From Clostridium sp. chh4-2 (GTDB lineage Bacteria > Bacillota > Clostridia > Lachnospirales > Lachnospiraceae), in assembly GCF_002899675.1 (NCBI RefSeq), contig NZ_PKUU01000003.1:1-64000 (forward strand): DNA of 64,000 bases, read 5' to 3'. Shown one piece after another: positions 1 to 8,739 of this stretch (position 1 is the stretch's first letter; each line of letters starts with the position of its first letter). Both the position numbers and the translations under genes were made by a program. The notes beneath the pieces were generated by a model that made no database searches, had not been told where the DNA came from, and saw only the letters and a program-made list of their open reading frames with translations.

Positions 1-100
1 AGTAGTAAGACCCCTTGAAGACGACGAGGTAGATAGGGCAGAGGTGGAAGCATGGCAACATGTGGAGCTGACTGTTACTAATCGGTCGAGGGCTTAACCA
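1..100 (+). rRNA. 23S ribosomal RNA, 3' end (partial)
   Basis: The first ~100 bases match the conserved 3' end of bacterial 23S rRNA (CCCTTGAAGACGACGAGG near 11, TACTAATCGGTCGAGGGCTT near 76). The rest lies upstream of the window. The exact 3' end is estimated from the position of the GGGCTTAACC terminal segment. No 5S rRNA follows; two tRNA genes come next. Confidence 0.95.
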
Positions 101-251
101 AGTTGGTTTAGGTAAGAAAAAGAGGAAAGCGGCGAAGGCCGTAACGGATGGAAGGTAGAGATACCGATAGATATGATTCAGTGTGTGGTTTTGAGGGTAC
201 ATATGATTTGGTTAAAACCATGTCTGTACTAAATATAGTTTTGGGATATGA

Positions 252-326
252 CGGGGTGTGGCTCAGTTTGGCTAGAGTACCTGGTTTGGGACCAGGGGGT
301 CGCAGGTTCGAATCCTGTCACCCCGA
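252..326 (+). tRNA. tRNA-Pro (anticodon TGG)
   Basis: A complete cloverleaf. The acceptor stem is CGGGGTG (252-258) with CACCCCG (319-325), discriminator A at 326. The anticodon arm is CCTGG-TTTGGGA-CCAGG with anticodon TGG, and the T-arm carries GGTTCGAATCC. CCA is not encoded. It lies about 150 nt after the 23S end and is probably part of the rRNA transcript. Confidence 0.95.
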
Positions 327-343
327 TTCTAAAAACTAAATAT

Positions 344-416
344 GCGCGAGTGGCTCAGTTGGTGGAGTACGACCTTGCCAAGGTCGGGGTCGCGGGTTCG
401 AGTCCCGTCTCGCGCT
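344..416 (+). tRNA. tRNA-Gly (anticodon GCC)
   Basis: Acceptor stem GCGCGAG (344-350) with CTCGCGC (409-415), discriminator T at 416. Anticodon stem-loop CGACC-TTGCCAA-GGTCG gives anticodon GCC. T-arm GGGTTCGAGTCCC. It follows tRNA-Pro by 17 nt and ends just before a terminator, so the two tRNAs close the rRNA operon. Confidence 0.95.
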
Positions 417-423
417 CTTTTTA

Positions 424-448
424 AGCCTAGTAAATACTAGGCTTTTTT
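424..448 (+). terminator. Rho-independent terminator of the rRNA/tRNA operon
   Basis: Perfect 9-bp stem AGCCTAGTA (424-432) and TACTAGGCT (435-443) with a 2-nt AA spacer (the stem ends open to form the loop), followed by a run of T to 448. It lies 8 nt after tRNA-Gly. Confidence 0.9.
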
Positions 449-550
449 CTATGTCGTGATGTACTTCGTGTTGCATGAATGTTAAATAATCTTTATTAAC
501 CTGCATACGAGCTGCTTTTAATATTTAGCAAGAGAACCAATAGTTTGTCT

Positions 551-817
551 TTAAAAAGTCGGACGTTTATATTCGCCGATCTCATATTGTTCATCCAGCC
601 ACTGATAGGCCTGAATCACGCCTTCCTGTGTGAATTCGAACTCTGCAGAGTGCTTTTTTTCGTCCGGTGTGGAGTCGTAATTGTAGGGTTCCGGCCAGAC
701 TGTAGCTAAGAGTATATCTTCACTTTTGGTGACGCGGTAGCGCATTCCCTGATAGCTGCCGTAGAATGGTTCTTTTTTATAATAGTTTAATGGTACGAGA
801 TCACTTCTGTTAATCAT
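551..817 (-). CDS. Small protein of unknown function
   Basis: An 88-residue protein transcribed toward the rRNA operon. GAGGG lies 7 nt before the ATG. It has no signal peptide or membrane segment and is rich in aromatic and charged residues (LNYYKKEPFYGSYQGMRYR near the start, AYQWLDEQYE near the end). I do not recognise a named domain. The clear ribosome site and balanced composition argue for a real gene. It stands alone between a terminator and a minus-strand tRNA. Confidence 0.7.
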   Translation of the reverse strand: MINRSDLVPLNYYKKEPFYGSYQGMRYRVTKSEDILLATVWPEPYNYDSTPDEKKHSAEFEFTQEGVIQAYQWLDEQYEIGEYKRPTF

Positions 818-885
818 TTAAATTCCCTCTTTACTGAAAATAATAAATTTTATACCAATATTTCCTTATAAATGGATATAAAAAA

Positions 886-956
886 AGCAGATAACGGGAA
901 TCGAACCCGCCTCCCCAGCTTGGGAAGCTGGTGTTCTACCGATGAACTATATCTGC
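886..956 (-). tRNA. tRNA-Gly (anticodon CCC)
   Basis: Read on the minus strand: acceptor GCAGATA pairing with TATCTGC, D-arm TAGTTCATCGGTAGAA, anticodon stem-loop CCAGC-TTCCCAA-GCTGG with anticodon CCC, T-arm GGGTTCGATTCCC, discriminator T. A glycine CCC isoacceptor, distinct from the GCC copy at 344. Confidence 0.93.
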
Positions 957-1093
957 ATGTTAATAGTATATCACCATTTCTTGTAAAATCAAGGATTTTG
1001 TACTATAATATCCTAGATTATGCAAAATCAGGGTTTCAATTCAGCTTTCCGCCTCGGCGATGAACTGGACTGAAACGAAACAGGAGGAGAGCA

Positions 1094-1834
1094 ATGGCGG
1101 GGATAGGGACACTGATTAATGTGACGGCGATTGTGGTTGGAACTACAATCGGATTACTGATTAAAGGAGGCCTGCCTCAGCGGTTTCAGGATATTATAAT
1201 GACTGCGGCCGGGCTGGTAACCACGTTTATCGGATTATCGGGGGCTCTTGCCGGGCTGCTTTCAGTGGACGGAAACGGGCTGGCTACGCAGAATACCATG
1301 CTGATAATTGGAGCGTTGTTTATCGGGGCGCTGATCGGTGAGGGGATTAATATTGAACGCAGGCTGGAAGGCGTGGGCGAGTGGTGCAGAGCCAGGATTC
1401 CGTCTGACAATAAAGGAAGCAGCACATTTGTTGAAGGATTTGTGACCAGTTCGCTTTTATTTTGTGTGGGAGCCATGGCTATTGTGGGATCGCTGGAAGA
1501 TGGACTGAACCATAATTTCAGCACGCTTTTTGCCAAGTCAATGATTGACGGGGTGGTGGCAGTTGTATATGCGGCTACATTAGGAGTAGGGGTATATTTG
1601 TCAGCGCTGGCTGTGTTGGTCTATCAGGGAAGCATTACGCTGCTTGCCGGGATTGTTAGGCCGTACCTCAGCGACGGTGTAATCAGCCAGATGTCCTGCG
1701 TAGGGTCGATTTTGATTTTTGCGCTGGGGATTAACATGCTGCTGAATAAAAAACTAAAAATTGGTAATTTGCTTCCGGCAATGTTTATTCCATTGTTTTA
1801 TCAATTGATAATGAGTTTATTGGGGATATTATAA
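1094..1834 (+). CDS. DUF554 family integral membrane protein
   Basis: A 246-residue protein made almost entirely of hydrophobic helices. The opening GTLINVTAIVVGTTIGLLIK and the later EGFVTSSLLFCVGAMAIVGS are typical of the DUF554 (YdfK-like) family. Its role is not known; a transporter or channel is often guessed. AGGAGG lies 6 nt before the ATG. It is followed after 37 nt by the siroheme reductase gene, so they may be cotranscribed. Confidence 0.85.
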   Translation: MAGIGTLINVTAIVVGTTIGLLIKGGLPQRFQDIIMTAAGLVTTFIGLSGALAGLLSVDGNGLATQNTMLIIGALFIGALIGEGINIERRLEGVGEWCRARIPSDNKGSSTFVEGFVTSSLLFCVGAMAIVGSLEDGLNHNFSTLFAKSMIDGVVAVVYAATLGVGVYLSALAVLVYQGSITLLAGIVRPYLSDGVISQMSCVGSILIFALGINMLLNKKLKIGNLLPAMFIPLFYQLIMSLLGIL

Positions 1835-1871
1835 CAGAAGAAGTAAAAAAGATACTTGAAGGAGAACAGCA

Positions 1872-3416
1872 ATGAAGACAAAATATGCCCAAGAGTTTAA
1901 AAAAGAGATTTCAGCCTTTAAAGAGATGACAAAACGTTTTTATAATCAGGAGATCACTGCAAAGGAGTATAAGGGCTTTTCAGGAAGATTTGGAAGTTAT
2001 GCCCAAAGAGGCGGTAATGCCAATATGCTTCGTCTCAGAATGAGTGCGGGCCGTGTTACAAAGGATAAATTGAAATTTTTAGTGGACTGTATTGAACGGT
2101 ATGGGATTACAAAAGTACATCTTACCACCTGTCAGACCATACAGCTTCACAATTTAGATGGGCTGACTGCCGGAGATATTATGGAAGAGGCGGCTGACCA
2201 TGATATAATTACCTGGGGCGGCGGCGGAGATTTTCCGAGGAATGTGATGGCTTCTCCGCTTTCCGGCGTGGAACAGGGAGAATATTTTGATGTTATGCCA
2301 TATGCTGAGGCGGCAGCGGATTATCTGCTCAGTTTTATTAACAAGGTAAAAATGCCGAGGAAGCTTAAAGTGGGATTTTCCAATTCTCCTGCCAATGAAA
2401 CCCATGCCACATTCCGGGATCTTGGCTTTGTTGCTACAAAAGAAGGACGTTTTGACGTATACAGCGCAGGCGGGCTGGGAGCAAATCCAAGGCAGGGGCT
2501 TTGCGTGGCAAAAGATGTCAGGCCGGAGAAGATTCTCTACTATATTAAGGCGATGGTGGAGACATTTATCGCTTATGGTAATTATGAGAACAGAGCGAAG
2601 GCCAGAACCAGATATATGCAGATTACGCTGGGCCAGAAGAAATATATTGCGGCCTATCGGGAGAAGCTGGAAGAAGTATTGGAATCCGGAGAGAATCTGG
2701 ATTTGAGAATTACCGCAGGAACGGTGAGCAAGACCGGAGACGGCAGCTGCATTTCAGACCGGAGGATTATCAGCCAGAAACAGGATGGGCTTTATGCGGT
2801 TTCCTATCATCCTGTGGGAGGTACGCCGGTGCCGGATAAATGGGGAGAGATTTATGACGTGATTAAAGATATGGATCAGGTGGAACTGAGGTTGTCTCCG
2901 GATGCGGATCTTTATATCATTAACTGCACAGGGGAGGAAGCGAAGCGGGTGCTTGAAGTTACTTCAGACGGGGCAAATAACCTGTTTGAATCCTCGGTTG
3001 CCTGTATCGGGGCGTCCATCTGCCAGGTCGGCGTGAGGGACTCGCAGAAGCTGATGCATGTGCTCACAGAAGAGATGAGAAAGATGGATTTTGCGGACGG
3101 TGTTCTTCCAAGGATTCATATCTCAGGATGTCCGTCTTCCTGCGGAACTCATCAGATTGGAACTTTGGGATTTCATGGCGGAGTGAAAATGATTGATAAG
3201 GTGCCGGTTCCTGCATTTACCCTTCATGTGAACGGCTGTGCCAAAGAAGGGGAAGAGCGTTTCGGCGACAGCTGGGGCGTGATGCTGGAAGAGGATATCC
3301 CGGCATTTTTAAAAGAGGTGGGAGAAGCTGTTTCGGCGGAGAGAACCACATTTGACCGGTGGTTTACAGGCCACAGGGATCAGTTAAAAGGGATTGCGGA
3401 CAAGTATTTGAAATAG
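1872..3416 (+). CDS. Siroheme [4Fe-4S] nitrite/sulfite reductase family protein
   Basis: A 514-residue cytoplasmic protein with two ferredoxin-like half domains and two siroheme/Fe-S domains, as in assimilatory nitrite and sulfite reductases. The cluster and siroheme ligands are Cys378 and Cys384 (C-X5-C) and Cys420 and Cys424 (C-X3-C, in SGCPSSCGTHQIG). An N-terminal TTCQTIQLHNL segment is also typical of the family. Sequence alone does not say whether nitrite or sulfite is the substrate, and no partner flavoprotein subunit or ferredoxin gene is adjacent. AAGGAG precedes the ATG. Confidence 0.88.
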   Translation: MKTKYAQEFKKEISAFKEMTKRFYNQEITAKEYKGFSGRFGSYAQRGGNANMLRLRMSAGRVTKDKLKFLVDCIERYGITKVHLTTCQTIQLHNLDGLTAGDIMEEAADHDIITWGGGGDFPRNVMASPLSGVEQGEYFDVMPYAEAAADYLLSFINKVKMPRKLKVGFSNSPANETHATFRDLGFVATKEGRFDVYSAGGLGANPRQGLCVAKDVRPEKILYYIKAMVETFIAYGNYENRAKARTRYMQITLGQKKYIAAYREKLEEVLESGENLDLRITAGTVSKTGDGSCISDRRIISQKQDGLYAVSYHPVGGTPVPDKWGEIYDVIKDMDQVELRLSPDADLYIINCTGEEAKRVLEVTSDGANNLFESSVACIGASICQVGVRDSQKLMHVLTEEMRKMDFADGVLPRIHISGCPSSCGTHQIGTLGFHGGVKMIDKVPVPAFTLHVNGCAKEGEERFGDSWGVMLEEDIPAFLKEVGEAVSAERTTFDRWFTGHRDQLKGIADKYLK

Positions 3417-3441
3417 AGGTCAGAGGACGGAGGATAAGAAA

Positions 3442-4611
3442 ATGGAATTTGCAAAGCGTATGGACCGTTTTGGAGAAGGAATATTTTCAAAGTTATTGGA
3501 GATAAAGCGCCGGAAACAGGAAAATGGGGAGCGGGTGACAGATTTAAGCGTGGGAACGCCTAATATTCCGCCTGCAAAGCATATAAGAGACGCTCTTTGT
3601 GAGGCCGCTCAGAAAGAAGAGAACTATATCTATGCGATTAATGATCAAAGTGCTCTGTTAGAGGCGGTGGCGCAGTGGTATCAAACCCGGTATCAGGTGG
3701 AATTAGATCCGAAAACAGAGATTTGTTCTCTTCTGGGGTCTCAGGAAGGGTTGGCTCATATCGCTTTGTCGGTTGTAGATGAAGGGGAGCTGGTCTTGGT
3801 GCCTGATCCCTGCTACCCGGTATTTGCGGACGGGCCGCTTTTGGCCGGAGCAGAACTTTATTATATGCCGCAGAAGAAAGAGAATGGTTATGTGATCCGG
3901 TTGGATGATATTCCTGAGGATGTGGCGAGACGGGCAAAATTCATGGTGGTATCCTATCCGAATAACCCGACTACCGTGATGGCTCCTGATAGTTTTTATG
4001 AAAAGCTGATTTCATTTGCGAAAAAATATGAGATCATTGTGCTGCATGACAACGCGTACAGCGAGCTGGTATTTGACGGAAAACACTGCGGAAGTTTTCT
4101 GCGTTTTCCGGGAGCTAAAGATGTGGGAGTGGAATTTAATTCCCTTTCTAAAACCTATGGGCTGGCAGGAGCCAGGATTGGATTCTGCGTGGGGAACAGC
4201 CAGGTGGTGAGCCAGCTGAAAACGCTTAAATCCAACATGGATTACGGAATGTTTCTGCCGATCCAGCAGGCGGCGATCGCGGCCATATCAGGGGATCAGT
4301 CATGTGTGGCAGATACCAGAGCTGCTTATGAAAAACGAAGGGATGTGCTGTGCGACGGATTAAAGGCTGTTGGATGGGATATGGATAAACCGGAGGCGAC
4401 CATGTTTGTATGGGCCAGAATCCCGGAGCATTATAAAACTTCTGAAGAATTTGTAATGGATCTGGTGGAAAAGGCAGGGGTGATTGTGACGCCGGGAAGC
4501 GCATTTGGGCCGTCGGGAGAGGGTTATGTGAGGATGGCTTTGGTGCAGGATGAAAAAGAGCTGAAAGAGGCCGTTACAGCGATTGAGGAAAGTGGTATAC
4601 TAAAAAGATAA
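3442..4611 (+). CDS. PLP-dependent aminotransferase, class I/II
   Basis: A 389-residue fold-type I aminotransferase. The PLP lysine is Lys237 in NSLSKTYGLAGARIG; SYPNNPTT and the YVRMALV segment near the C-terminus are class I/II markers. It resembles LL-diaminopimelate and aspartate/alanine aminotransferases of Firmicutes, but the substrate cannot be fixed. It is 25 nt downstream of the reductase gene and 22 nt ahead of truA. Confidence 0.87.
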   Translation: MEFAKRMDRFGEGIFSKLLEIKRRKQENGERVTDLSVGTPNIPPAKHIRDALCEAAQKEENYIYAINDQSALLEAVAQWYQTRYQVELDPKTEICSLLGSQEGLAHIALSVVDEGELVLVPDPCYPVFADGPLLAGAELYYMPQKKENGYVIRLDDIPEDVARRAKFMVVSYPNNPTTVMAPDSFYEKLISFAKKYEIIVLHDNAYSELVFDGKHCGSFLRFPGAKDVGVEFNSLSKTYGLAGARIGFCVGNSQVVSQLKTLKSNMDYGMFLPIQQAAIAAISGDQSCVADTRAAYEKRRDVLCDGLKAVGWDMDKPEATMFVWARIPEHYKTSEEFVMDLVEKAGVIVTPGSAFGPSGEGYVRMALVQDEKELKEAVTAIEESGILKR

Positions 4612-4633
4612 CAGAAGATATAGGAGAAAGCCA

Positions 4634-5377
4634 TTGAGCTATAATTATAAGATTATTTTACAGTATGACGGAACCCGGTATGACGGGTGGCAGAAACAGG
4701 GGAATACGGATCAGACGATTCAGGGAAAACTGGAAGCGGTGATTTCCAAGATGGCGGGAACGGAGACAGAGGTTCACGGTTCTGGGCGGACGGATGCGGG
4801 GGTTCACGCATATGGACAGGTGGCCAATTTCCATCTGGAAAAGAAGTGGGATTCGGAGGAACTGAAGGACTATCTGAACCGGTATCTGCCGGAGGACATC
4901 GCTGTTTTCAGCGTGGAAGAGGTGGATGAAAGGTTTCACAGCAGGCTGAACGCAGCTAAGAAAACCTATACTTATTACGTGGATATGGGACCGAAAAAGA
5001 ACGTATTTACCAGAAAATATGTATATGGTCTGGGGCAGAAGCTGAATCTGTCCGCTATGGAACAGGCGGCGGTGAAGCTGTGCGGCACACATGATTTTAA
5101 AAGCTTTTGTTCCAATAAAAAAATGAAAAAGTCAACGGTAAGAACCATCCATTCAATTACATTTCATCAGCGGGATCAGGTGTTGGAGATTCGGTATACG
5201 GGGGATGGATTCCTGTATAATATGGTGAGGATTTTGACCGGTACGCTGATCGAAGTGGGGATGGGAAAACGTGATCCGGGGTCCATGGAGCAGATTGTGC
5301 AGGCAAAGGACAGACAGGCAGCGGGATATACGGCGCCGCCGGAAGGGCTTTTTCTTACAAAGGTGGAGTATGAATGA
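4634..5377 (+). CDS. truA: tRNA pseudouridine(38-40) synthase TruA
   Basis: A 247-residue enzyme that isomerises uridines 38-40 in the anticodon arm of tRNAs. It opens with YKIILQYDGTRYDGWQ, and the catalytic Asp54 lies in GRTDAGVHAYGQ. RYTGDGFLYNMVRILTGTL is the conserved C-terminal block. The start is TTG at 4634, 6 nt after AGGAGA; no ATG fits the conserved N-terminus. The stop overlaps the next gene by 4 nt (ATGA), so the two are translationally coupled. Confidence 0.95.
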   Translation: MSYNYKIILQYDGTRYDGWQKQGNTDQTIQGKLEAVISKMAGTETEVHGSGRTDAGVHAYGQVANFHLEKKWDSEELKDYLNRYLPEDIAVFSVEEVDERFHSRLNAAKKTYTYYVDMGPKKNVFTRKYVYGLGQKLNLSAMEQAAVKLCGTHDFKSFCSNKKMKKSTVRTIHSITFHQRDQVLEIRYTGDGFLYNMVRILTGTLIEVGMGKRDPGSMEQIVQAKDRQAAGYTAPPEGLFLTKVEYE

Positions 5378-6552
5378 CAGATTTTTTAGTAAGAAGATTT
5401 ATAAAGGACTATAATAATGTAGAGGACGTGGCGGTGAGAACCAGATATGGACTTTTAGCCGGGGTGGTTGGAATCTGCTGCAATATCGTGCTGTTTTCGG
5501 CAAAGCTGTTTATCGGGCTGCTGATTGGGAGTATTTCCGTTATGGCGGATGCATTTAACAACTTATCCGATGCGGCGTCTTCGATCATTGGATTCGTGGG
5601 CACGAAGATGGCGGAAAAACCGGCGGATGAGGATCATCCGTTCGGCCATGGAAGGATCGAATATATCGCGGCGTTTATCGTGGCATTTATCGTTATCCAG
5701 GTGGGATTTTCCCTGTTTAAGACTTCTTTTGGAAAGATTAGAAATCCGGAGGAGCTGTCATTTAAAGCGATTTCTCTGGTGATTTTGTCCCTTTCCATTG
5801 TTGTGAAGCTGTGGATGGCCATGTTTAACCGGAAGCTTGGAAAGAGGATTAATTCTACGGTTATGGTGGCGACTGCTGCGGATTCATTTGGCGATGTGAT
5901 CACTACCGGGGCGACGATGGTGTCCATATTAGTTTTTGTGGCAACCGGATATAATATTGACGGCGTGATCGGATTGGTGGTTTCCGTAGTTGTAATGATC
6001 GCAGGTGTCAATATCGCAAAGGATACGCTGGCTCCGCTAATCGGGGAGGCGATCGATCCGGAGCTGTATAAAGAGATTTCCAAGTTTGTTGAAAGCTACG
6101 ACGGAATTGTGGGAACCCATGATTTGATCGTTCATAATTATGGGCCGTCCAGAAGCATGGCCTCGATTCACGCGGAGGTGCCAAATCATGTGGATATCGA
6201 GGTGTCACATGAGATTATCGACCGGGTGGAACGGGAGGCTGCAAAGCGTTTTGGAATCTTTATGGTTATCCATATGGATCCGGTTGAGACCAGTGATGCG
6301 AGGGTAATGGACTTCAAAGAGCTGGTGAAGGGGGTTTTAATAGAGATTGATTCGAGGCTGTCTTTCCATGATTTTAGGATTGTGGACGGGACTGAGAGAA
6401 TTAATCTGATATTTGATCTGGTAGTTCCGAGGGAATATAATGAGGATATGAGAAAAAGCTTGAGAAGAAAGGTTGCGGAAACAGTTAATCGAAGGGATAA
6501 GAGGTGTTTTTGCGTCATTACAGTGGAGAACAGCTTTTGTGCGGAAAGCTAG
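5374..6552 (+). CDS. Cation diffusion facilitator (CDF) family metal transporter
   Basis: A 392-residue inner-membrane antiporter with about six transmembrane helices followed by a cytoplasmic ferredoxin-like domain. Metal-site signatures are DAFNNLSDAASS in helix 2 and AADSFGDVITTG in helix 5; HPFGHGRIEY is the conserved CDF loop. At ~390 residues it belongs to the long MamM/FieF-like group. Zn, Mn or Fe efflux is possible. Start overlaps the truA stop. Confidence 0.92.
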   Translation: MTDFLVRRFIKDYNNVEDVAVRTRYGLLAGVVGICCNIVLFSAKLFIGLLIGSISVMADAFNNLSDAASSIIGFVGTKMAEKPADEDHPFGHGRIEYIAAFIVAFIVIQVGFSLFKTSFGKIRNPEELSFKAISLVILSLSIVVKLWMAMFNRKLGKRINSTVMVATAADSFGDVITTGATMVSILVFVATGYNIDGVIGLVVSVVVMIAGVNIAKDTLAPLIGEAIDPELYKEISKFVESYDGIVGTHDLIVHNYGPSRSMASIHAEVPNHVDIEVSHEIIDRVEREAAKRFGIFMVIHMDPVETSDARVMDFKELVKGVLIEIDSRLSFHDFRIVDGTERINLIFDLVVPREYNEDMRKSLRRKVAETVNRRDKRCFCVITVENSFCAES

Positions 6553-6625
6553 TTGTCTGAGAAAATTCCAGATTGATGCAATAAGATGGAAGAATGTAGC
6601 ATTAACATTATAGAAAGGAATTCAT

Positions 6626-7186
6626 ATGAGTCGTGATATACCGCCAGACTATGAGAAGTTAAGCGATGAAGAGTTGCTGGGGCGTGTCGGCACTGGAGAT
6701 GAGTTCGCATTTCGGCAGCTGTATCAGAATACTGACCGTACTATGTATAGCTATATTTTGTCTGTTTTGAAGAATCCGGACGATGCGGAGGAAGCCATGC
6801 AGGAGGCGTATCTGAAGATATGGGTTTCGGCGGCGGGGTATGTACCGCAGGGCAAACCTCTGGCATGGATGTTCACCATTGCCCGGAATCTTTGTTATAT
6901 GAAGTTCCGGGAGAAGAAGCATCAGGCGGATATCGGAATTGATGAATTGGAGGACAGGGAGCCTGGTGAGATATGTCTTCCCATCGAACAGGCGGCGGAT
7001 AAGATGGCTTTACAGGCAGCCCTCAGTATACTGAAGGAAGAGGAGCGTCAGATTGTTTTGCTGCATGCATCTGCAGGACTGAAACACCGGGAAATTGCAG
7101 CTTCACTGAAGATGCCGCTGGCTACGGTTTTGTCCAAATATAACAGAGCTATGAAAAAGTTGGAAAAATATTTAAGAGAGGAGTGA
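6626..7186 (+). CDS. ECF-type RNA polymerase sigma factor
   Basis: A 186-residue sigma-70 family protein. Region 2 covers about residues 27-67 (FAFRQLYQNT then DDAEEAMQEAYLKIW). Region 4 covers about 130-180 (LKHREIAASLKMPLATVLSK helix-turn-helix). AAAGGAATTC precedes the ATG. The next gene encodes a membrane protein with an RsgI-type domain that should be its anti-sigma factor. Their coding ends nearly touch, so they form a sigma/anti-sigma operon. Confidence 0.92.
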   Translation: MSRDIPPDYEKLSDEELLGRVGTGDEFAFRQLYQNTDRTMYSYILSVLKNPDDAEEAMQEAYLKIWVSAAGYVPQGKPLAWMFTIARNLCYMKFREKKHQADIGIDELEDREPGEICLPIEQAADKMALQAALSILKEEERQIVLLHASAGLKHREIAASLKMPLATVLSKYNRAMKKLEKYLREE

Positions 7187-7191
7187 ATACG

Positions 7192-8448
7192 TTGAAAGCA
7201 GAAGCAAAAAAGAAGATTGCGAGAGATGAAATTGAACAGCGTTTGTGTTCTGCTGTGACGCAGATTACTCCCGATGTGTTGGACAGAATTGATTTGTCGG
7301 CGCCGCAGGATCAAGCGGTAAAACAAGCATCTGTAATATCATTTAGCAGAGTATGGAAAAGAATGGCTGCAGCGGCAGCCTGCGTCTGTTTGATTTCAAT
7401 ATCAGGGGGAATTTATGCCTATGGGGAGATGAGGGTTGTCTCTGTCGTGGGAATTGACGTTAATCCGGGGATCGAGCTGTCTTTAAACCGCAGCAGCAAG
7501 ATTTTAAAGGCGGAAGCGGTTAATGGAGATGGGGAGAGCATTTTATCGTCTGTGGATATTAAAGGGAAAAAGCTGGATCAGGCTGTGAACAGTCTGGTGG
7601 ATTCCATGCTGGATCAGGGATATCTGAAGGAAGACTTTAACGCTGTCCTGGTCACTGTTTCCGATATTAAGCGGGGCAGCAGGAACATTCGTGAAGAGGC
7701 GGCTCAGGACGTGGAGAAAACGCTTAAAGAAAAGGATGTAAAAGCGGTGGTTTATAACCAGGAGATCGAGGTGACTCCTGAATTAAAGGAACTGGCACAG
7801 GAATACGGGATTTCCTGCGGAAAAGCTCATTATGTGCAGAGCTTAATTGAGGAGAACGAAGATCTTGATATGGACGATATGGAAGAGCTCTCCGCCCTCA
7901 ATATTGCCCAGCTGTCACAGGGCGCAGAACTTGAGAAAGTTGTGCAGGCGGACAACAGCGCGCCTGAAGAGGAAACAATCTCTGAGGAAGAGACGGAAGA
8001 AGAGAGTACAGAGGATATAACGGAAGCAGTTACAGACAGCGAGGACGATGAGGAAGAACCGGAGAGCACAGAAGAACCGGTGCGCCGTCTGGCTGACGAG
8101 GATGAATTAAAACGGGAAATTCAGGAAGAGATTGAGTCTGACGGGCCTGTGGATGAAGAGATCGTGGATAATAGCAGAGAATTACCGGAGGAAACGGCTA
8201 AAACGCCTGCAGGGGAAGTGCCGGCGGCTGAGGATAAAGCCACAGCGTCAAATGGAATGAAGGCAGCCACACCGTCCAATGCCACACCGTCCAATGCCAC
8301 ACCGATTGCGTCCCAGTCGGATGCAGATGTGGATGATGAGATAGAAGAGACGGAAGAAGAGGAAGAAACAGAAGAGGAGACTGAGGAAGAAAGCGTAGAG
8401 CTGGAATTGGATATTGAACTCGAAGAAACAATCGGGTCTATTGAGTGA
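7192..8448 (+). CDS. RsgI-like membrane anti-sigma factor with long acidic tail
   Basis: A 418-residue protein. The N-terminal ~55 residues face the cytoplasm and would bind the sigma factor encoded just upstream. One membrane helix lies at about 57-78. It is followed by an RsgI-type extracellular domain (VVSVVGIDVNPGIEL at about 82-96). From about residue 240 the tail is Glu/Asp-rich with few hydrophobic residues, and contains three ATPSN-like repeats encoded by near-identical 15-bp units near 8263-8300. Start chosen as TTG 7192, 8 nt after AGGAG (7179-7183). A GTG at 7183 is in frame but lies inside that ribosome site. There is no C-terminal sugar-binding module as in cellulosome RsgIs. Confidence 0.85.
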   Translation: MKAEAKKKIARDEIEQRLCSAVTQITPDVLDRIDLSAPQDQAVKQASVISFSRVWKRMAAAAACVCLISISGGIYAYGEMRVVSVVGIDVNPGIELSLNRSSKILKAEAVNGDGESILSSVDIKGKKLDQAVNSLVDSMLDQGYLKEDFNAVLVTVSDIKRGSRNIREEAAQDVEKTLKEKDVKAVVYNQEIEVTPELKELAQEYGISCGKAHYVQSLIEENEDLDMDDMEELSALNIAQLSQGAELEKVVQADNSAPEEETISEEETEEESTEDITEAVTDSEDDEEEPESTEEPVRRLADEDELKREIQEEIESDGPVDEEIVDNSRELPEETAKTPAGEVPAAEDKATASNGMKAATPSNATPSNATPIASQSDADVDDEIEETEEEEETEEETEEESVELELDIELEETIGSIE

Positions 8449-8473
8449 AAAATTGGTAAAATTGAAAAAACTA

Positions 8474-8502
8474 TTGACTTTTCACAGCGCTTCATATATA
8501 AT
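8474..8502 (+). promoter_or_regulatory. Promoter of tRNA-Gln (copy 1)
   Basis: TTGACT (8474-8479), a 17-nt spacer and TATAAT (8497-8502), about 18 nt upstream of the tRNA. The second tRNA-Gln copy at 38384 has the same arrangement. Confidence 0.85.
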
Positions 8503-8519
8503 ATATCTTGTTGTTGTGA

Positions 8520-8591
8520 TGGGCTATCGCCAAATGGTAAGGCAACGGACTCTGACTCCGTCAGTTCAAGGTTCGAATCCTTGTAGCCCAG
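8520..8591 (+). tRNA. tRNA-Gln (anticodon CTG), copy 1
   Basis: Acceptor TGGGCTA (8520-8526) pairs with TAGCCCA (8584-8590), discriminator G. Anticodon stem-loop ACGGA-CTCTGAC-TCCGT reads CTG, glutamine. The T-arm is CAAGGTTCGAATCCTTG. The tRNA at 38384 is identical except for one base in the variable loop (G8564 versus T38428). Confidence 0.93.
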
Positions 8592-8596
8592 TAATT

Positions 8597-8629
8597 ATCC
8601 CGCAGACGTTGTGTCTGCGGGATTTTTTT
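8597..8629 (+). terminator. Rho-independent terminator after tRNA-Gln
   Basis: Perfect 11-bp stem ATCCCGCAGAC (8597-8607) and GTCTGCGGGAT (8613-8623) around a 5-nt loop, ending in seven T. Confidence 0.93.
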
Positions 8630-8739
8630 GAATTCCAAAAATATCTTATCTATGTTACAATCTAATAAATGCGGTAGGATAAAAGTCTGCTGATTGGCTG
8701 AAGACGCGGATTTCATGATAGATGGAGGAGAAGAAATAC

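Noticed and set aside
101..251. 5S rRNA between 23S and tRNA-Pro
   Set aside because: The conserved 5S core sequences are absent and the gap is filled by unrelated sequence.
8121..8495. Ser-rich frame opposite the anti-sigma gene
   Set aside because: Complement of the Glu/Asp-rich tail; typical shadow frame.
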